Positions 1 to 8,065 of a stretch of DNA of 64,000 bases are shown one piece after another. The DNA is from Hymenobacter sp. BT730 (GTDB taxonomy: Bacteria; Bacteroidota; Bacteroidia; Cytophagales; Hymenobacteraceae), in contig NZ_JAUOFB010000004.1 of the NCBI RefSeq assembly GCF_030542105.1, positions 124,001-188,000 of the forward strand, read 5' to 3'. The notes below the pieces were generated by a model. That model had not been told where the DNA came from. It saw only the letters and a list, made by a program, of their open reading frames with translations, and ran no database searches. The first letter of the stretch is position 1. Each line of letters opens with the position of its first letter. Both the position numbers and the translations under genes were made by a program.

Positions 1-870
1 TACCCAGGCACCCGCGTCTGGTTTGCGGCGGGCCGTCCGAGGGGCTTCATCCTCGGGGGCGTGCGTGCGGGGCTTGGCGGTTTTGCGGCTGGGGCGGTCG
101 GCCCATTGCTCTGCAGTAGAGGTGGATTTCTTGCGGCGCGGCAGGGCACCGTCATCGGTTTTACTTGAGCCCTCCAGCATCTCAAACAGCACTTTCAGCT
201 CTTTCTCCTTCAGCTCGCGCCACTCACCCAGGCCCAGGCCCTTAATATTGATATTCATCACCCGGATGCGCTCCAGCTGCACTACTTCGTAGCCGAAATG
301 CTCGCACATACGCCGGATCTGGCGGTTCATGCCCTGAATAAGCGTGATGCGGAAGATGTAGTTGGTTTCTTTTTTTACCTCACATTTCTGCGTCATCACC
401 CCCATAATGGGCACGCCATTGGCCATAGCCTCAATAAAGAGGTCGGTAATGGGCTTGTCCACCATCACAATGTATTCCTTCTCGTGCTTGTTGCCGGCCC
501 GGAGGATTTTGTTGACGATGTCGCCGTTGCTGGTCAGCAGAATCAGGCCCTGCGACTCCTTATCCAAGCGGCCAATGGGGAAGATGCGTACCGCGTGCTT
601 AATGGCCCTAATAATGTTGTCCTTAATGCCAGTATCCGTGGTAGTTACAATGCCGGGCGGCTTGTTATAGGCAATGTACACGGCATCTTCCTCGGCACGC
701 GGCTCAATAACGTTGCCGTTCACCACCACCCGGTCCTTGCTGGTCACCTGGTCGCCGATGTTGGCGCGCTTGCCGTTCACGAACACGTTGCCCTGCTCGA
801 TGTGGCGGTCGGCCTCCCGCCGGGAGCAGATGCCGCTTTCGCTGATGTATTTATTGAGACGAGTGGCCAT
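1..870 (-). CDS. rluF: 23S rRNA pseudouridine synthase, RluF/RluB family (3' end cut by window)
   Basis: Isomerises a uridine of 23S rRNA to pseudouridine. The frame stays open from the ATG at 870 to base 1, so 290 residues are visible and the C-terminus lies outside the window. An S4 RNA-binding domain occupies about residues 2-60 ([18 protein letters not shown]). The RluB/E/F catalytic motif [14 protein letters not shown] contains the expected catalytic Asp at 103, and GMNRQIRRM follows near 205. The tail after about residue 240 is basic, low-complexity and Lys/Arg-rich, as is common for these enzymes in Bacteroidota. RluF (U2604) rather than RluB is favoured by the [13 protein letters not shown] and [10 protein letters not shown] forms, but the exact target uridine is inferred. 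Confidence 0.87.
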   Translation of the reverse strand, partial: MATRLNKYISESGICSRREADRHIEQGNVFVNGKRANIGDQVTSKDRVVVNGNVIEPRAEEDAVYIAYNKPPGIVTTTDTGIKDNIIRAIKHAVRIFPIGRLDKESQGLILLTSNGDIVNKILRAGNKHEKEYIVMVDKPITDLFIEAMANGVPIMGVMTQKCEVKKETNYIFRITLIQGMNRQIRRMCEHFGYEVVQLERIRVMNINIKGLGLGEWRELKEKELKVLFEMLEGSSKTDDGALPRRKKSTSTAEQWADRPSRKTAKPRTHAPEDEAPRTARRKPDAGAWV

Positions 871-984
871 ACTGCTGGGAATTCGGGGCAAGGAAAGGAA
901 ACGGAAAACGACCACAAACAAGGTGGCCCGCCGGAGCCAAAGCCACGCAGCGAGCCACAAAGATACGGCGGAAGTCAGGTAGCG

Positions 985-1326
985 CTACAACGCCTGCAAA
1001 TACGCGGCTATAGCCCTAGTTAAATCCTCCGGTAATTCAGCCGGTAGGCCCACCTGAAGCTCCTGCTGCTGACTGGTTTGATTGTCGGTATAAGTGCCCT
1101 CATCAGCTGTAAACCGAAGCTGGCCCTGTTGAAAGGTGCGCTCCTGCAAAGCGGGTTTGGAGTTCATGGAAACAAATCCAAGCTTATTGATTTGCTGACT
1201 TTTTCTGTCAAAGATTAGCCAATGATACACCTTGTCCGGGTCTGCCCCATCAGGCAGATCTGTGCGCTTGATTTCAACAATGGAGGTCGAATCGTTTACT
1301 AAGTAAAAAAGTGGGCGGTAGGGCAC
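985..1326 (-). CDS. hypothetical protein
   Basis: 113 residues, family not recognised. It starts at GTG 1326, nine bases after the stop of the upstream membrane-protein gene, so the two look co-transcribed. No signal peptide or membrane segment is visible. The sequence has mixed alpha/beta character (PLFYLVNDSTSIVEIKR, then YHWLIFDRKSQQINKLGFV) and ends in a predicted helix, EDLTRAIAAYLQAL. It is probably cytoplasmic. The reading frame is supported mainly by the adjacent gene spacing and by compositional similarity to its neighbour. Confidence 0.5.
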   Translation of the reverse strand: MPYRPLFYLVNDSTSIVEIKRTDLPDGADPDKVYHWLIFDRKSQQINKLGFVSMNSKPALQERTFQQGQLRFTADEGTYTDNQTSQQQELQVGLPAELPEDLTRAIAAYLQAL

Positions 1327-1335
1327 AGGAATTAT

Positions 1336-1743
1336 TTACGATTGAAGCGACATGAAGTAAATAATCAGCCCAATGAGGGGGATAAAAATGAGCAGGCAAA
1401 TCAGCAAGGGTTTCCAGATTTTCTTCTTTGGAAATGTTTCTTTTTGTGGGATAACCTTGTCAGAATAAGCCGTCAGGGCTAAGCCCCCAATTAAACCAGT
1501 AACTACTCCTATAGTGCTGCTATTGCTGGCGCGCTCAGGCAAGTAGGAAACCGCTATGAGCACGAGCACGGTATAAATAATGCTGCCCCATAAGGCCTTG
1601 CGGGCAGCATCGAAGCGGCCAACCGCTTTGAAGTTCTGGGCCGTCAGCACGCCACCGACTATTGCACTAAATAGAATAGAAAAAATGCGAATAGCCTGCG
1701 CAGAATACAGCGGTGGATTGGGAGATGCCGTAGTGGGTTCCAT
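1336..1743 (-). CDS. small multi-pass membrane protein
   Basis: 135 residues with four likely membrane segments: about 17-37 (IRIFSILFSAIVGGVLTAQ), 51-68 (ALWGSIIYTVLVLIAVSYL), 76-95 (TIGVVTGLIGGLALTAY) and 112-131 (KPLLICLLIFIPLIGLIIYF). The lysine-rich stretch KETFPKKKIWK precedes the last helix and would face the cytoplasm. Family not recognised. It is followed after nine bases by the 113-residue gene, a probable two-gene operon. Composition is somewhat more AT-rich than the flanking enzyme genes. Confidence 0.6.
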   Translation of the reverse strand: MEPTTASPNPPLYSAQAIRIFSILFSAIVGGVLTAQNFKAVGRFDAARKALWGSIIYTVLVLIAVSYLPERASNSSTIGVVTGLIGGLALTAYSDKVIPQKETFPKKKIWKPLLICLLIFIPLIGLIIYFMSLQS

Positions 1744-1848
1744 AATTCAAATGATGCCGCAATTTCGGGCGTTTAGGGTAAATTATACTTTTGCCATGAG
1801 GTTGCCTAGTAGGTAAGGCAGTAACGGCGACAGAGGTAGAGGCCCCGC

Positions 1849-2907
1849 CTATAATACCACCTTCTTCTCACCCTTATTCACACCCAGGATAAACTTGGTT
1901 AGCCCAGCCATGTACGTCTGCTGGTCATCATAGAAGCTCATGTGGCTGCCATTGGGGCAGATGAGGGCGGTACCATTCTGTACTTTGTTGGCCACCATGC
2001 GCATGTGCTCGGGGTCCATGGTATCGTGCTTGCCGCCAATGGAGAGAACCGGCACCGTGAGCTTGGGCAGGTCGGGGGTCCGGTCCCAGTTGAGCAGCTT
2101 GCCCGATACGCCAAACTCGCTGGGGCCCTGCATAGTCACGTACAAGGACTGATTCATTTTGCTGAAGGAGCGGTTGACGGGCTCGGGCCATTGGTCCAGG
2201 GGAATGCGGCAGATGTGCTCCACGTAGAAGTTGGGCATCAGCAGCTCCATATAGCGCGGGTTCTGGAAATCATTTCGGGCTTCAATCTCCCGGATTTCCT
2301 TCAGCACCTCGGGCTTCATCTGCTTGGCCAGCACGTTGTCGGCATATTTGCCATATTCAGGAATGCTCATCATCATATTAGAAATGATGAGGCCTTTCAG
2401 GTTTTGCTGGTATTTGAAGGCATACTCAGCGGCCAGAATACCTCCCCAGGAGTGGCCCAGCAGGTAGAAGTTGTCCTTGTTCAGGTTCAGGGCTTTGCGC
2501 ACCTGCTCTACTTCCTCCACGTAGCGCGGCAGGCTCCACATGGCCGTGTCCTTGGGGTTATCGGAGTTGCCGCATCCCAGCTGGTCGTAGTAAATAAACT
2601 CGATGCCTTCCTGGGGCAGGAAGTTTTCCATGCACTCAAAATACTCGTGCGTGGCACCCGGGCCGCCGTTCAGCAGCAGCACTTTCATCTGGGGGTTGTT
2701 GCCGAAGCGCTTGGTCCAGACGTTAAACTTGCCCTTGGGGGTTGTAATGGGAATTACCTGTACGCCACCATCCTGCACGCCCGTTTCCTGGGTTTGCGTA
2801 TAAGAAGCCAGCGAAGATTCGGAAGTATTTTTCTGCTCCTGCTGGGTGCAGGAAATACTGCCCAGGCTCAGGCAGAGCAGAGAGGCTCCGAGTAGTTGTT
2901 TCAGCAT
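1849..2907 (-). CDS. pip: proline iminopeptidase-type lipoprotein (peptidase S33, alpha/beta hydrolase)
   Basis: Expected to release N-terminal proline from short peptides. The 352-residue product starts at ATG 2907 with a lipoprotein signal (LLCLSLGSISC, lipidation Cys20), so it should sit in the periplasm or outer envelope; the open frame further upstream lacks coding character. The GGPGATHEYF oxyanion motif starts at 81, the nucleophile Ser153 is in GHSWGG, and Asp295 (GGKHDTMD) with His322 (NGSHMSFYD) completes the triad. The cap domain lies between about 160 and 260. S33 members also include prolinases and tricorn-factor-like peptidases, so substrate range is uncertain, while the fold assignment is firm. 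Confidence 0.85.
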   Translation of the reverse strand: MLKQLLGASLLCLSLGSISCTQQEQKNTSESSLASYTQTQETGVQDGGVQVIPITTPKGKFNVWTKRFGNNPQMKVLLLNGGPGATHEYFECMENFLPQEGIEFIYYDQLGCGNSDNPKDTAMWSLPRYVEEVEQVRKALNLNKDNFYLLGHSWGGILAAEYAFKYQQNLKGLIISNMMMSIPEYGKYADNVLAKQMKPEVLKEIREIEARNDFQNPRYMELLMPNFYVEHICRIPLDQWPEPVNRSFSKMNQSLYVTMQGPSEFGVSGKLLNWDRTPDLPKLTVPVLSIGGKHDTMDPEHMRMVANKVQNGTALICPNGSHMSFYDDQQTYMAGLTKFILGVNKGEKKVVL

Positions 2908-3016
2908 GTTGGAGAGAGGCGTTGAGGTAGAGTGGAAAAGACTAAACCTAGCTATAATTCCTGCCCTTCCCAAAGCCGACCCCGGCAGCCTGCTTAACGC
3001 TTCGGCCCGTAGTAGT

Positions 3017-4090
3017 TTACTTCTCCTCGGCCAGCCACTGCAGCGCTTTATAGTCGCCGGGGCCGCAAAAAAGGCGTAGCACGTCATCGGCTATTTTCAG
3101 CCCGTTGGCGCTGTTGGTCAGGAACAGGAGGGTTTCTTTCCGGTCGGGAAACACCATGAAAAAGCCTTCGAAATCATCATTGCTACCCCAGTGCCATAGG
3201 GCAGGGCCGTGGCTGGTGTTGGCCAGCCCCAGGCCGTAAGCCCAGGCAATGTCTGCGTTGGTGGGGGTGAGGGCGTGGCCGCACCGGTTGGCATCGTTGG
3301 CGGGCTGGAGCAGAAGCCGGTGCGTGGCGGGCTGCAGGCCTGTGCCCACCAGCAGAGCCTGTATAAACCGGTTATAGTCGGTGGCCGTGGAGAGCAGGCT
3401 GAAGCCCGCGTTGGGCTCCGTAAACCGTCGGATTTCGGTGGGCTTTCCCGCTTTATCGTGCCCGGTGGCAGCGTTTTTGGCAAAGCGCGGCTGCCACACG
3501 TAGCTGCTGTGGGCCATTTTCAGAGGAATGAAAACCTCCTCCCGGGCCAGCTGCTCCAACGATTTGCCGGTAATCTGTTCCAGGGTTTTCTGCAGCAGCA
3601 CGAAGCCCTCCCCGGAGTAGTTCCAGCAGCTGTCGGGCGCATATTTAAGGTGCAGGGCTGAGGTTTTCCAGCTTTCGGCAAGTGGGTTTTCGGCCCAGTT
3701 GGGCAGGCCGCTAGTGTGCGTGAGGACCATGCGGGCCGTAATTCTTGCGGCACGAGGCTCGTTTTGCAGGCGCGGGTAGGGGTGGTAGCTCAGCAGAGGC
3801 TTATCCAGAGCCAGCAGGCCCCGGTCGTGCAGGCGCAGGGCCACGTACGCCAGCACCACCTTGCCCAGTGAGGCCGCCTGCATGGTAGAGCGGGGCGTTA
3901 GTGCCCGGTGGGTATCTCCCTGCTCATAGCCGAGCGTATAGTTTTTTACTTGGTTGTTCTTCGTGTACACCAGCTGAATGCCGGTTACCTGCTTTTGCCG
4001 GAGCAGTGTGGCCAGCTCTTTTTGTTGGGCGGTGGCCGCTACGCAGCTCAACAGAAAAAGGAACAGAGCGAGGTGAATTTTGGCGGGCAT
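3017..4090 (-). CDS. secreted serine hydrolase, beta-lactamase class C/DD-peptidase fold
   Basis: 357 residues beginning at ATG 4090 with a signal peptide (LALFLFLLSCVAATAQ). The class C serine motifs are present: SLGK at 74-77 (catalytic Ser and Lys), YSG at 158-160 in place of YxN, and HWG at 300-302 in place of KTG. This variant set is typical of the broad beta-lactamase/esterase/DD-peptidase group rather than true AmpC, so a peptide or ester substrate is more likely than a beta-lactam. The open frame extends 51 codons upstream through the terminator hairpin of the preceding gene, which argues against an earlier start. It lies downstream of an unrelated AT-rich gene. Confidence 0.8.
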   Translation of the reverse strand: MPAKIHLALFLFLLSCVAATAQQKELATLLRQKQVTGIQLVYTKNNQVKNYTLGYEQGDTHRALTPRSTMQAASLGKVVLAYVALRLHDRGLLALDKPLLSYHPYPRLQNEPRAARITARMVLTHTSGLPNWAENPLAESWKTSALHLKYAPDSCWNYSGEGFVLLQKTLEQITGKSLEQLAREEVFIPLKMAHSSYVWQPRFAKNAATGHDKAGKPTEIRRFTEPNAGFSLLSTATDYNRFIQALLVGTGLQPATHRLLLQPANDANRCGHALTPTNADIAWAYGLGLANTSHGPALWHWGSNDDFEGFFMVFPDRKETLLFLTNSANGLKIADDVLRLFCGPGDYKALQWLAEEK

Positions 4091-4163
4091 AAAGCTTTTG
4101 TGAAGTAGTAGCCGAATAGGGCGTTTGACTTTCAGATGACGTGAAGCTTTGAATGGTTGCTTA

Positions 4164-4213
4164 GCAAAACAAACGCGGACCTCCCTAAATAGGGAGGTCC
4201 GCGTTTGTTTTGC
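4164..4213 (-). terminator. strong Rho-independent-type hairpin
   Basis: Perfect inverted repeat with 23-base arms (4164-4186 and 4191-4213) and a four-base loop AAAT. It begins 22 bases after the stop of the minus-strand gene ending at 4236 and separates it from the serine hydrolase start at 4090. The arm sequence is GC-rich at the tip (GGACCTCCCT) and AT-rich at the base, as in other hairpins of this window. Confidence 0.75.
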
Positions 4214-4235
4214 AGTGTTGAGATGAAAGCAAATT

Positions 4236-4682
4236 TTATTCAATATTTTCTTTCATATGAAACGCTTTGCTAGATTCTTCCAGTTCTTCGTCAGTCTTGT
4301 TGTGATATTTGAAGTTCTGTAGTTGCCACTTATCTGACGCTTTATAAAACATAATATTGAAAGTTAGTGGCTCTCTATCATGTCGAACTAAATAAGTAAA
4401 CATCAGTAAGTTAGGGCCAGCACTCCGCTTTGTTAATAAATCTGCTCCGTAGAATTTGCCATCAGCCTCTATTTGCTTTCTTAATTGTCTTTTTACGTCG
4501 TCTATTCCGTCAGTTATTTCTTTCGAAAACTTGCTATTAGAAAACAGATAGTCAACTGCTTTATCCGAATCAGCCTGTTTGTATATTTCAAAAAACTTAT
4601 TCATCATCTCATGAGGAGTTGATTGTGCTCTTGCCGAATTAAAAATCAAAAATACAAATGCAATGAGGAGACAAAATCGCAT
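4236..4682 (-). CDS. AT-rich secreted hypothetical protein
   Basis: 148 residues with a signal peptide (LLIAFVFLIFNSARAQ, cleavage near residue 20). Family not recognised; the order of a helical segment followed by strands (LLMFTYLVRHDREPLTFNIMFY, WQLQNFKYHNK) recalls small periplasmic NTF2-like or DUF3887-type proteins, but no motif settles it. Codon use is strikingly AT-rich (many AAA, TTT, ATA) compared with yebC on one side and the serine hydrolase on the other, suggesting recent acquisition. It is 63 bases downstream of yebC, same strand, with its own terminator. Confidence 0.65.
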   Translation of the reverse strand: MRFCLLIAFVFLIFNSARAQSTPHEMMNKFFEIYKQADSDKAVDYLFSNSKFSKEITDGIDDVKRQLRKQIEADGKFYGADLLTKRSAGPNLLMFTYLVRHDREPLTFNIMFYKASDKWQLQNFKYHNKTDEELEESSKAFHMKENIE

Positions 4683-4745
4683 GAGTTTGTACTTAAAATT
4701 GTGCAGTAATTAAAAAATAAAATTTGATCTAACTGATTTAAAAGA

Positions 4746-5480
4746 TTAGCCCAGTGTGTGGTACACGGCCTGCACGTCGTCGTCCTCTTCAAACTTCTCA
4801 ATCAGGTTCATTACTTCTTCCAGCTCGTCGCCTTCCAGGTGTACCGTGGTGTTGGGCACGCGCTGCAGCTGCGAGGAAAGAACCGGCAGGCCCTTTTCGT
4901 CAATGGCTTTCTGCATCTGGCCGAAGTCAGAGAAGGCTGTTTCCACCACAATAAGGTCTTTCACATTGCCGTGCTCATCTTCGTCCTGAGCAGTATACAC
5001 GTCTTCGGCACCGGCATCAATTAGCTCCAGTTCCAGCTCGTCCAGGTCCAGGCCTTCGGCGGCCAGTTTGAATACGCCTTTGCGGGTGAAGGTATAATCA
5101 GAAGAGCCCGCAGTGCCCAGGGCGCCGTTGCCGCGGTTAAAATACATGCGCACGTTGGCTACCGTGCGGGTAGGGTTATCAGTGGCGGTTTCAATTACGA
5201 TGGCCACGCCGTGGGGAGCGTAACCCTCATATACTACTTCCTGGTAGTCTTTTTCCTCGCGGCTGCTGGCGCGCTTAATAGCGGCTTCCACCCGGTCTTT
5301 GGGCATGTTCACGCCCTTGGCATTCTGGATGGCGGTGCGCAGGCGGGAGTTGGTATCAGGGTTGGGTCCTGATTCCTTCACGGCCATTACAATTTCCTTC
5401 CCAATGCGGGTAAAGTCCTTGGACATCCGGTCCCAGCGCTTCATTTTGCGGCCTTTGCGGAATTCAAACGCGCGTCCCAT
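4746..5480 (-). CDS. yebC: YebC/PmpR/TACO1 family protein
   Basis: 244-residue full-length family member. YebC proteins bind DNA as transcriptional regulators in some bacteria and, in recent work on the family, assist translation of proline-rich stretches; the role here is not decided by sequence. The N-terminal signature is clear (MGRAFEFRKGRKMKRWDRMSKDFTRIGKEI), followed by NMPKDRVEAAIKRA near 80-93, YEGYAPHGVAIVIET near 105 and NRGNGALGTAGSSDYTF near 135. The acidic C-terminus ends FEEDDDVQAVYHTLG. Cytoplasmic. The downstream neighbour is the AT-rich secreted gene. Confidence 0.95.
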   Translation of the reverse strand: MGRAFEFRKGRKMKRWDRMSKDFTRIGKEIVMAVKESGPNPDTNSRLRTAIQNAKGVNMPKDRVEAAIKRASSREEKDYQEVVYEGYAPHGVAIVIETATDNPTRTVANVRMYFNRGNGALGTAGSSDYTFTRKGVFKLAAEGLDLDELELELIDAGAEDVYTAQDEDEHGNVKDLIVVETAFSDFGQMQKAIDEKGLPVLSSQLQRVPNTTVHLEGDELEEVMNLIEKFEEDDDVQAVYHTLG

Positions 5481-5602
5481 CTATATAAAAGGTGATTAGG
5501 TGAGTGGGTAAACTAGGTAAGAAGGCCAGTTAGGGCCGAAAGGGCCGCAAGTTAGCAGAAAGCCCGGGCAGGCGCAACGCAGGCCCCATAGCAACCGGCA
5601 GG

Positions 5603-6046
5603 TTACTGCTGCCGCAGCGTGTACACGCTCTGGTTGCTGGCCGGATAGCCCTGCAGGGTAATGGTTAATAGCCCATTGCGCAGCTGAAAAGTGCCTTCAT
5701 CGGTGCGGGGCTGCCCTTTCTTATCAGTATAGGAAAAGCTGATACGGTTGCCGGAAAACGTAAAGCGGCCGTCCTGGTCGAAGGGCATGGTGCCGCCGTT
5801 CATGGCCAGCGTCAGGCGCTTCTGGTAGGTGCCATCGGGGCGGAGCGTGAGCGTGCCACCTACGCCCCGGGCCGGCATGGGGTCCGGACTGGTAGCTTTA
5901 TCCAAAATAGCGTAGCTGAGATACGAGTAGGTAGTGAAGAACGAAGGAGTAGGCCGGGCCACGTATTTGGTACGCTGCTGGGCCTGGGCCGAAGCAGCAG
6001 GCAGGAGAAACAGGCTGCCGAGAGCCAGAAGTAGAATACGCATCAT
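5603..6046 (-). CDS. secreted hypothetical protein, lipocalin-like
   Basis: 147 residues from the ATG at 6046 (a second ATG is three bases in). The signal peptide is MMRILLLALGSLFLLPAASAQAQ. The mature part is strand-rich with short alternating segments (GTLTLRPDGTYQKRLTLAMNG, GRFTFSGNRISFSYTDKKG, GLLTITLQGYP), a pattern of lipocalin-like or META-type small beta-barrels that report a scaled response to a written-out condition. No catalytic motif is visible, so only the secreted beta-rich character is supported. Divergent from hutG, with 69 bases between starts. Confidence 0.65.
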   Translation of the reverse strand: MMRILLLALGSLFLLPAASAQAQQRTKYVARPTPSFFTTYSYLSYAILDKATSPDPMPARGVGGTLTLRPDGTYQKRLTLAMNGGTMPFDQDGRFTFSGNRISFSYTDKKGQPRTDEGTFQLRNGLLTITLQGYPASNQSVYTLRQQ

Positions 6047-6103
6047 ACCCAAAGATAGTACATGGGCCCCGCGTGGATAGTGTCAGGAGCCGCTTCGGTA
6101 TGA

Positions 6104-6111
6104 TATATTTG
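6104..6111 (+). promoter_or_regulatory. -7 element of hutG promoter
   Basis: TATATTTG is an exact match to the Bacteroidota -7 consensus TAnnTTTG and ends only four bases before the hutG ATG at 6116. Transcription would begin at or next to the start codon, so the mRNA may be leaderless. No good TTG was seen at the -33 position. Confidence 0.45.
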
Positions 6112-6115
6112 ACCC

Positions 6116-7051
6116 ATGCCCACTTTTCTCCGTGAACTCATCCGTCCCGCTGCCGAGCTGCCCCAGGCCGACGTGTGCCTGGTAGGCTTACCCCTCGATT
6201 TTGGTACTGTGCTGGAAGGCGGCCGTGCCGGCGCTTCCGGCGCCCCCGATGCCATTCGCCGGGAGCTGCGCCGCTACCATAAAACCTACAACCTGGAGCA
6301 CGACGTCTCCCTGGACCACCTGCGCATTGCTGATGCCGGCAACCTGCCCCTGCGCCACCCAGACCACGCCGCCAACCACGAAACCATCCGTCAGCGCTTG
6401 GCGGAGCTGCTGCAACTGTACCCGCTGGTGGTGGTGCTGGGTGGCTCCCACGATGGCACCTACAGCACTGTGCGCGGCCTCTTTCACGCCGAAGGAGAAA
6501 AGCCCGTAGGCGGTATAAATCTGGACGCGCACGCCGATGTAAAGCACAAGCCCGACCTCATCAGCAGTGGCACTCCCTTCGGCAAATTGCTGCGCGAAGG
6601 TCAGTTGGATGGCTCCCGGTTTACGGAGCTGGGGCTGCATTCCAACCTGAATACCCGGGAGGATATAGAGTTTCTGCGCACGCAGCAGGCGCACATTGTG
6701 CCGCTGGCGCTGGTGCAGCAGGGTGGAATGGAGGCTGCCATGCGGGAAGCCCTACACCAGGCCACGGCCACTGGCCCGGCCTTTGTGAGCTTTGATATAG
6801 ATGGGGTAGCAGAGGCTTATGCTCCCGCGGTGTCGGCACCCAGCGCCGACGGCTTCACTCCGCGCCAGGCGGTTGAAGCCGCTTTCATGGCCGGCCAGAA
6901 CGCCTTTGTGCGCCTTTTCGAAGTAGTGGAGTTCAACCCCATTTTCGACCGTGACAACCAAACGGCCCGCTTAGCTGCCACCATCATTACCGCATACCTG
7001 ACCGGTGTAGCCAGCCGCACAGCCAAAAGCCAGAAACTGCCTCCCATTTAA
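6116..7051 (+). CDS. hutG: formimidoylglutamase (arginase/agmatinase superfamily)
   Basis: Last step of one histidine-degradation route: N-formimino-glutamate to glutamate and formamide, in the cytoplasm. The 311 residues carry the dimetal site of ureohydrolases: GGSHDGT (normally GGDHS), NLDAHADV and SFDIDGV, which supply the His and Asp ligands. The GGSHD form and the lack of an agmatinase-specific loop favour HutG over arginase, and hutU and hutI elsewhere in the window support this. It is monocistronic here and divergent from a secreted unknown gene. Agmatinase or another ureohydrolase specificity cannot be excluded from motifs alone. Confidence 0.8.
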   Translation: MPTFLRELIRPAAELPQADVCLVGLPLDFGTVLEGGRAGASGAPDAIRRELRRYHKTYNLEHDVSLDHLRIADAGNLPLRHPDHAANHETIRQRLAELLQLYPLVVVLGGSHDGTYSTVRGLFHAEGEKPVGGINLDAHADVKHKPDLISSGTPFGKLLREGQLDGSRFTELGLHSNLNTREDIEFLRTQQAHIVPLALVQQGGMEAAMREALHQATATGPAFVSFDIDGVAEAYAPAVSAPSADGFTPRQAVEAAFMAGQNAFVRLFEVVEFNPIFDRDNQTARLAATIITAYLTGVASRTAKSQKLPPI

Positions 7052-7202
7052 GGGAAGTAATGGATTGTTATATCCTTCAGCCACCATAAAAATTCTGATA
7101 AAAATGAAAAGGCAGGCAACGGTTTAAGAGCGAATACAATCTATAGCAACGAAGTCCTTTAATCCTGGGCCCCATATTCACTTCTTACCCTACTACTTTG
7201 CT

Positions 7203-8006
7203 ATGAAAACTACCTGCTTCGCTTTGCTGCTCGGCCTTGCCGCCTTTTCTGCCACGGCCCAAACGGCCCCTGCCTTCACCAGCACCTGCCACGATAAAAA
7301 CTCCTCTGGCTCCAATAAGCAGTTCTGCGAAACCCGCGACCTGACTATGGCGGCGCCAGCTTCGTCGGCAACGCTCACGATTGATGGCCGGGCCAATGGC
7401 GGCATTACGGTACACGGTTGGGATGGGAATGACGTGCGGGTGCGGGCCATTGTAACTACCTGGGCTAAATCAGAAGAAGAGGCACGCAAGCGGGCTTCCT
7501 CAATCAGCATCACCACCAAAAACGACAAGCTCCGCGCTGAAGGGCCTTCCAGTCCGCTGGGAGATAACTGGGCGGTAAGCTATGAGGTATTTGTACCCCG
7601 CCAGACTTCCCTGGCCATGAACACGGTGAATGGTGGTATTCGCATTGATGATATGCGGTCCAACATTCAGTTTGACGCGGTGAATGGCGGTATTTCCCTG
7701 AACAACGTGGCGGGCTACGTGAAAGGCAACACCACCAACGGCGGCCTGCACATCAAGCTGGCCGGCACCAAGTGGGAAGGCAAAGGCCTGGATGTTTCCA
7801 CCACCAATGGCGGCATTACCTGGGAGCTGCCTAAAAATTATTCGGCTCAGCTGTACACCAGCACCAACATGGGCGGAATCAGCGGCGACCTGCCCGTGAC
7901 TAAAACCGGCATGATGAGCAAAGAAATTACGGCCAGCCTCGGCCAGGGCGGTGCTCAGGTGAAAGCCGTTACCACCAATGGCGGAATCAAAGTCAATCAG
8001 CAATAG
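7203..8006 (+). CDS. secreted DUF4097-type repeat protein with NGG motifs
   Basis: 267 residues with a signal peptide (CFALLLGLAAFSATAQ). The mature region has repeated turns built on NGG: RANGGITV, TVNGGIRI, AVNGGISL, TTNGGLHI, TTNGGITW, TNMGGISG and TTNGGIKV, spaced about 18-30 residues apart. Such spacing is typical of the DUF4097 parallel beta-helix seen in cell-envelope proteins next to anti-sigma factors. Two Cys near the N-terminus (CHDKN, CETRD) may form a disulfide. Function is unknown; a surface-exposed adhesin-like or stress role is often suggested for the family. It converges on the MBL gene across a shared terminator. Confidence 0.75.
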   Translation: MKTTCFALLLGLAAFSATAQTAPAFTSTCHDKNSSGSNKQFCETRDLTMAAPASSATLTIDGRANGGITVHGWDGNDVRVRAIVTTWAKSEEEARKRASSISITTKNDKLRAEGPSSPLGDNWAVSYEVFVPRQTSLAMNTVNGGIRIDDMRSNIQFDAVNGGISLNNVAGYVKGNTTNGGLHIKLAGTKWEGKGLDVSTTNGGITWELPKNYSAQLYTSTNMGGISGDLPVTKTGMMSKEITASLGQGGAQVKAVTTNGGIKVNQQ

Positions 8007-8026
8007 CTAATTACTGTTGATATATA

Positions 8027-8060
8027 AAAAGGCCCGCCGGAACGTTCCGGCGGGCCTTTT
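8027..8060. terminator. bidirectional terminator between convergent genes
   Basis: Perfect 34-base palindrome: AAAAGGCCCGCCGGAAC and its complement with no loop bases, A-rich at one end and T-rich at the other. It sits between the stop at 8006 and the convergent stop at 8066, so it can end transcripts from both sides. Confidence 0.85.
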
Positions 8061-8065
8061 CTTGT

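Noticed and set aside
298..1023. Long open frame of 241 codons on the plus strand
   Set aside because: It is the antisense of the rluF gene, which has full domain motifs on the minus strand; the plus-strand product has no family features and is His/Val-rich as expected from GC-rich antisense.
1786..1816. TACTTTTG (1787-1794) followed by ATG and six codons on the plus strand
   Set aside because: Good -7 match but the ORF ends after MRLPSR; nothing else supports a gene or RNA here.
4091..4235. yebC tail copy beyond the AT-rich gene at 4236
   Set aside because: No match to the yebC end (CAGGCCGTGTACCAC or its complement) was found; only the terminator hairpin lies there.
3017..4243. Extended start of the serine hydrolase at 4243
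   Set aside because: Would place a terminator hairpin inside the coding region and lose the clean signal peptide beginning at 4090.
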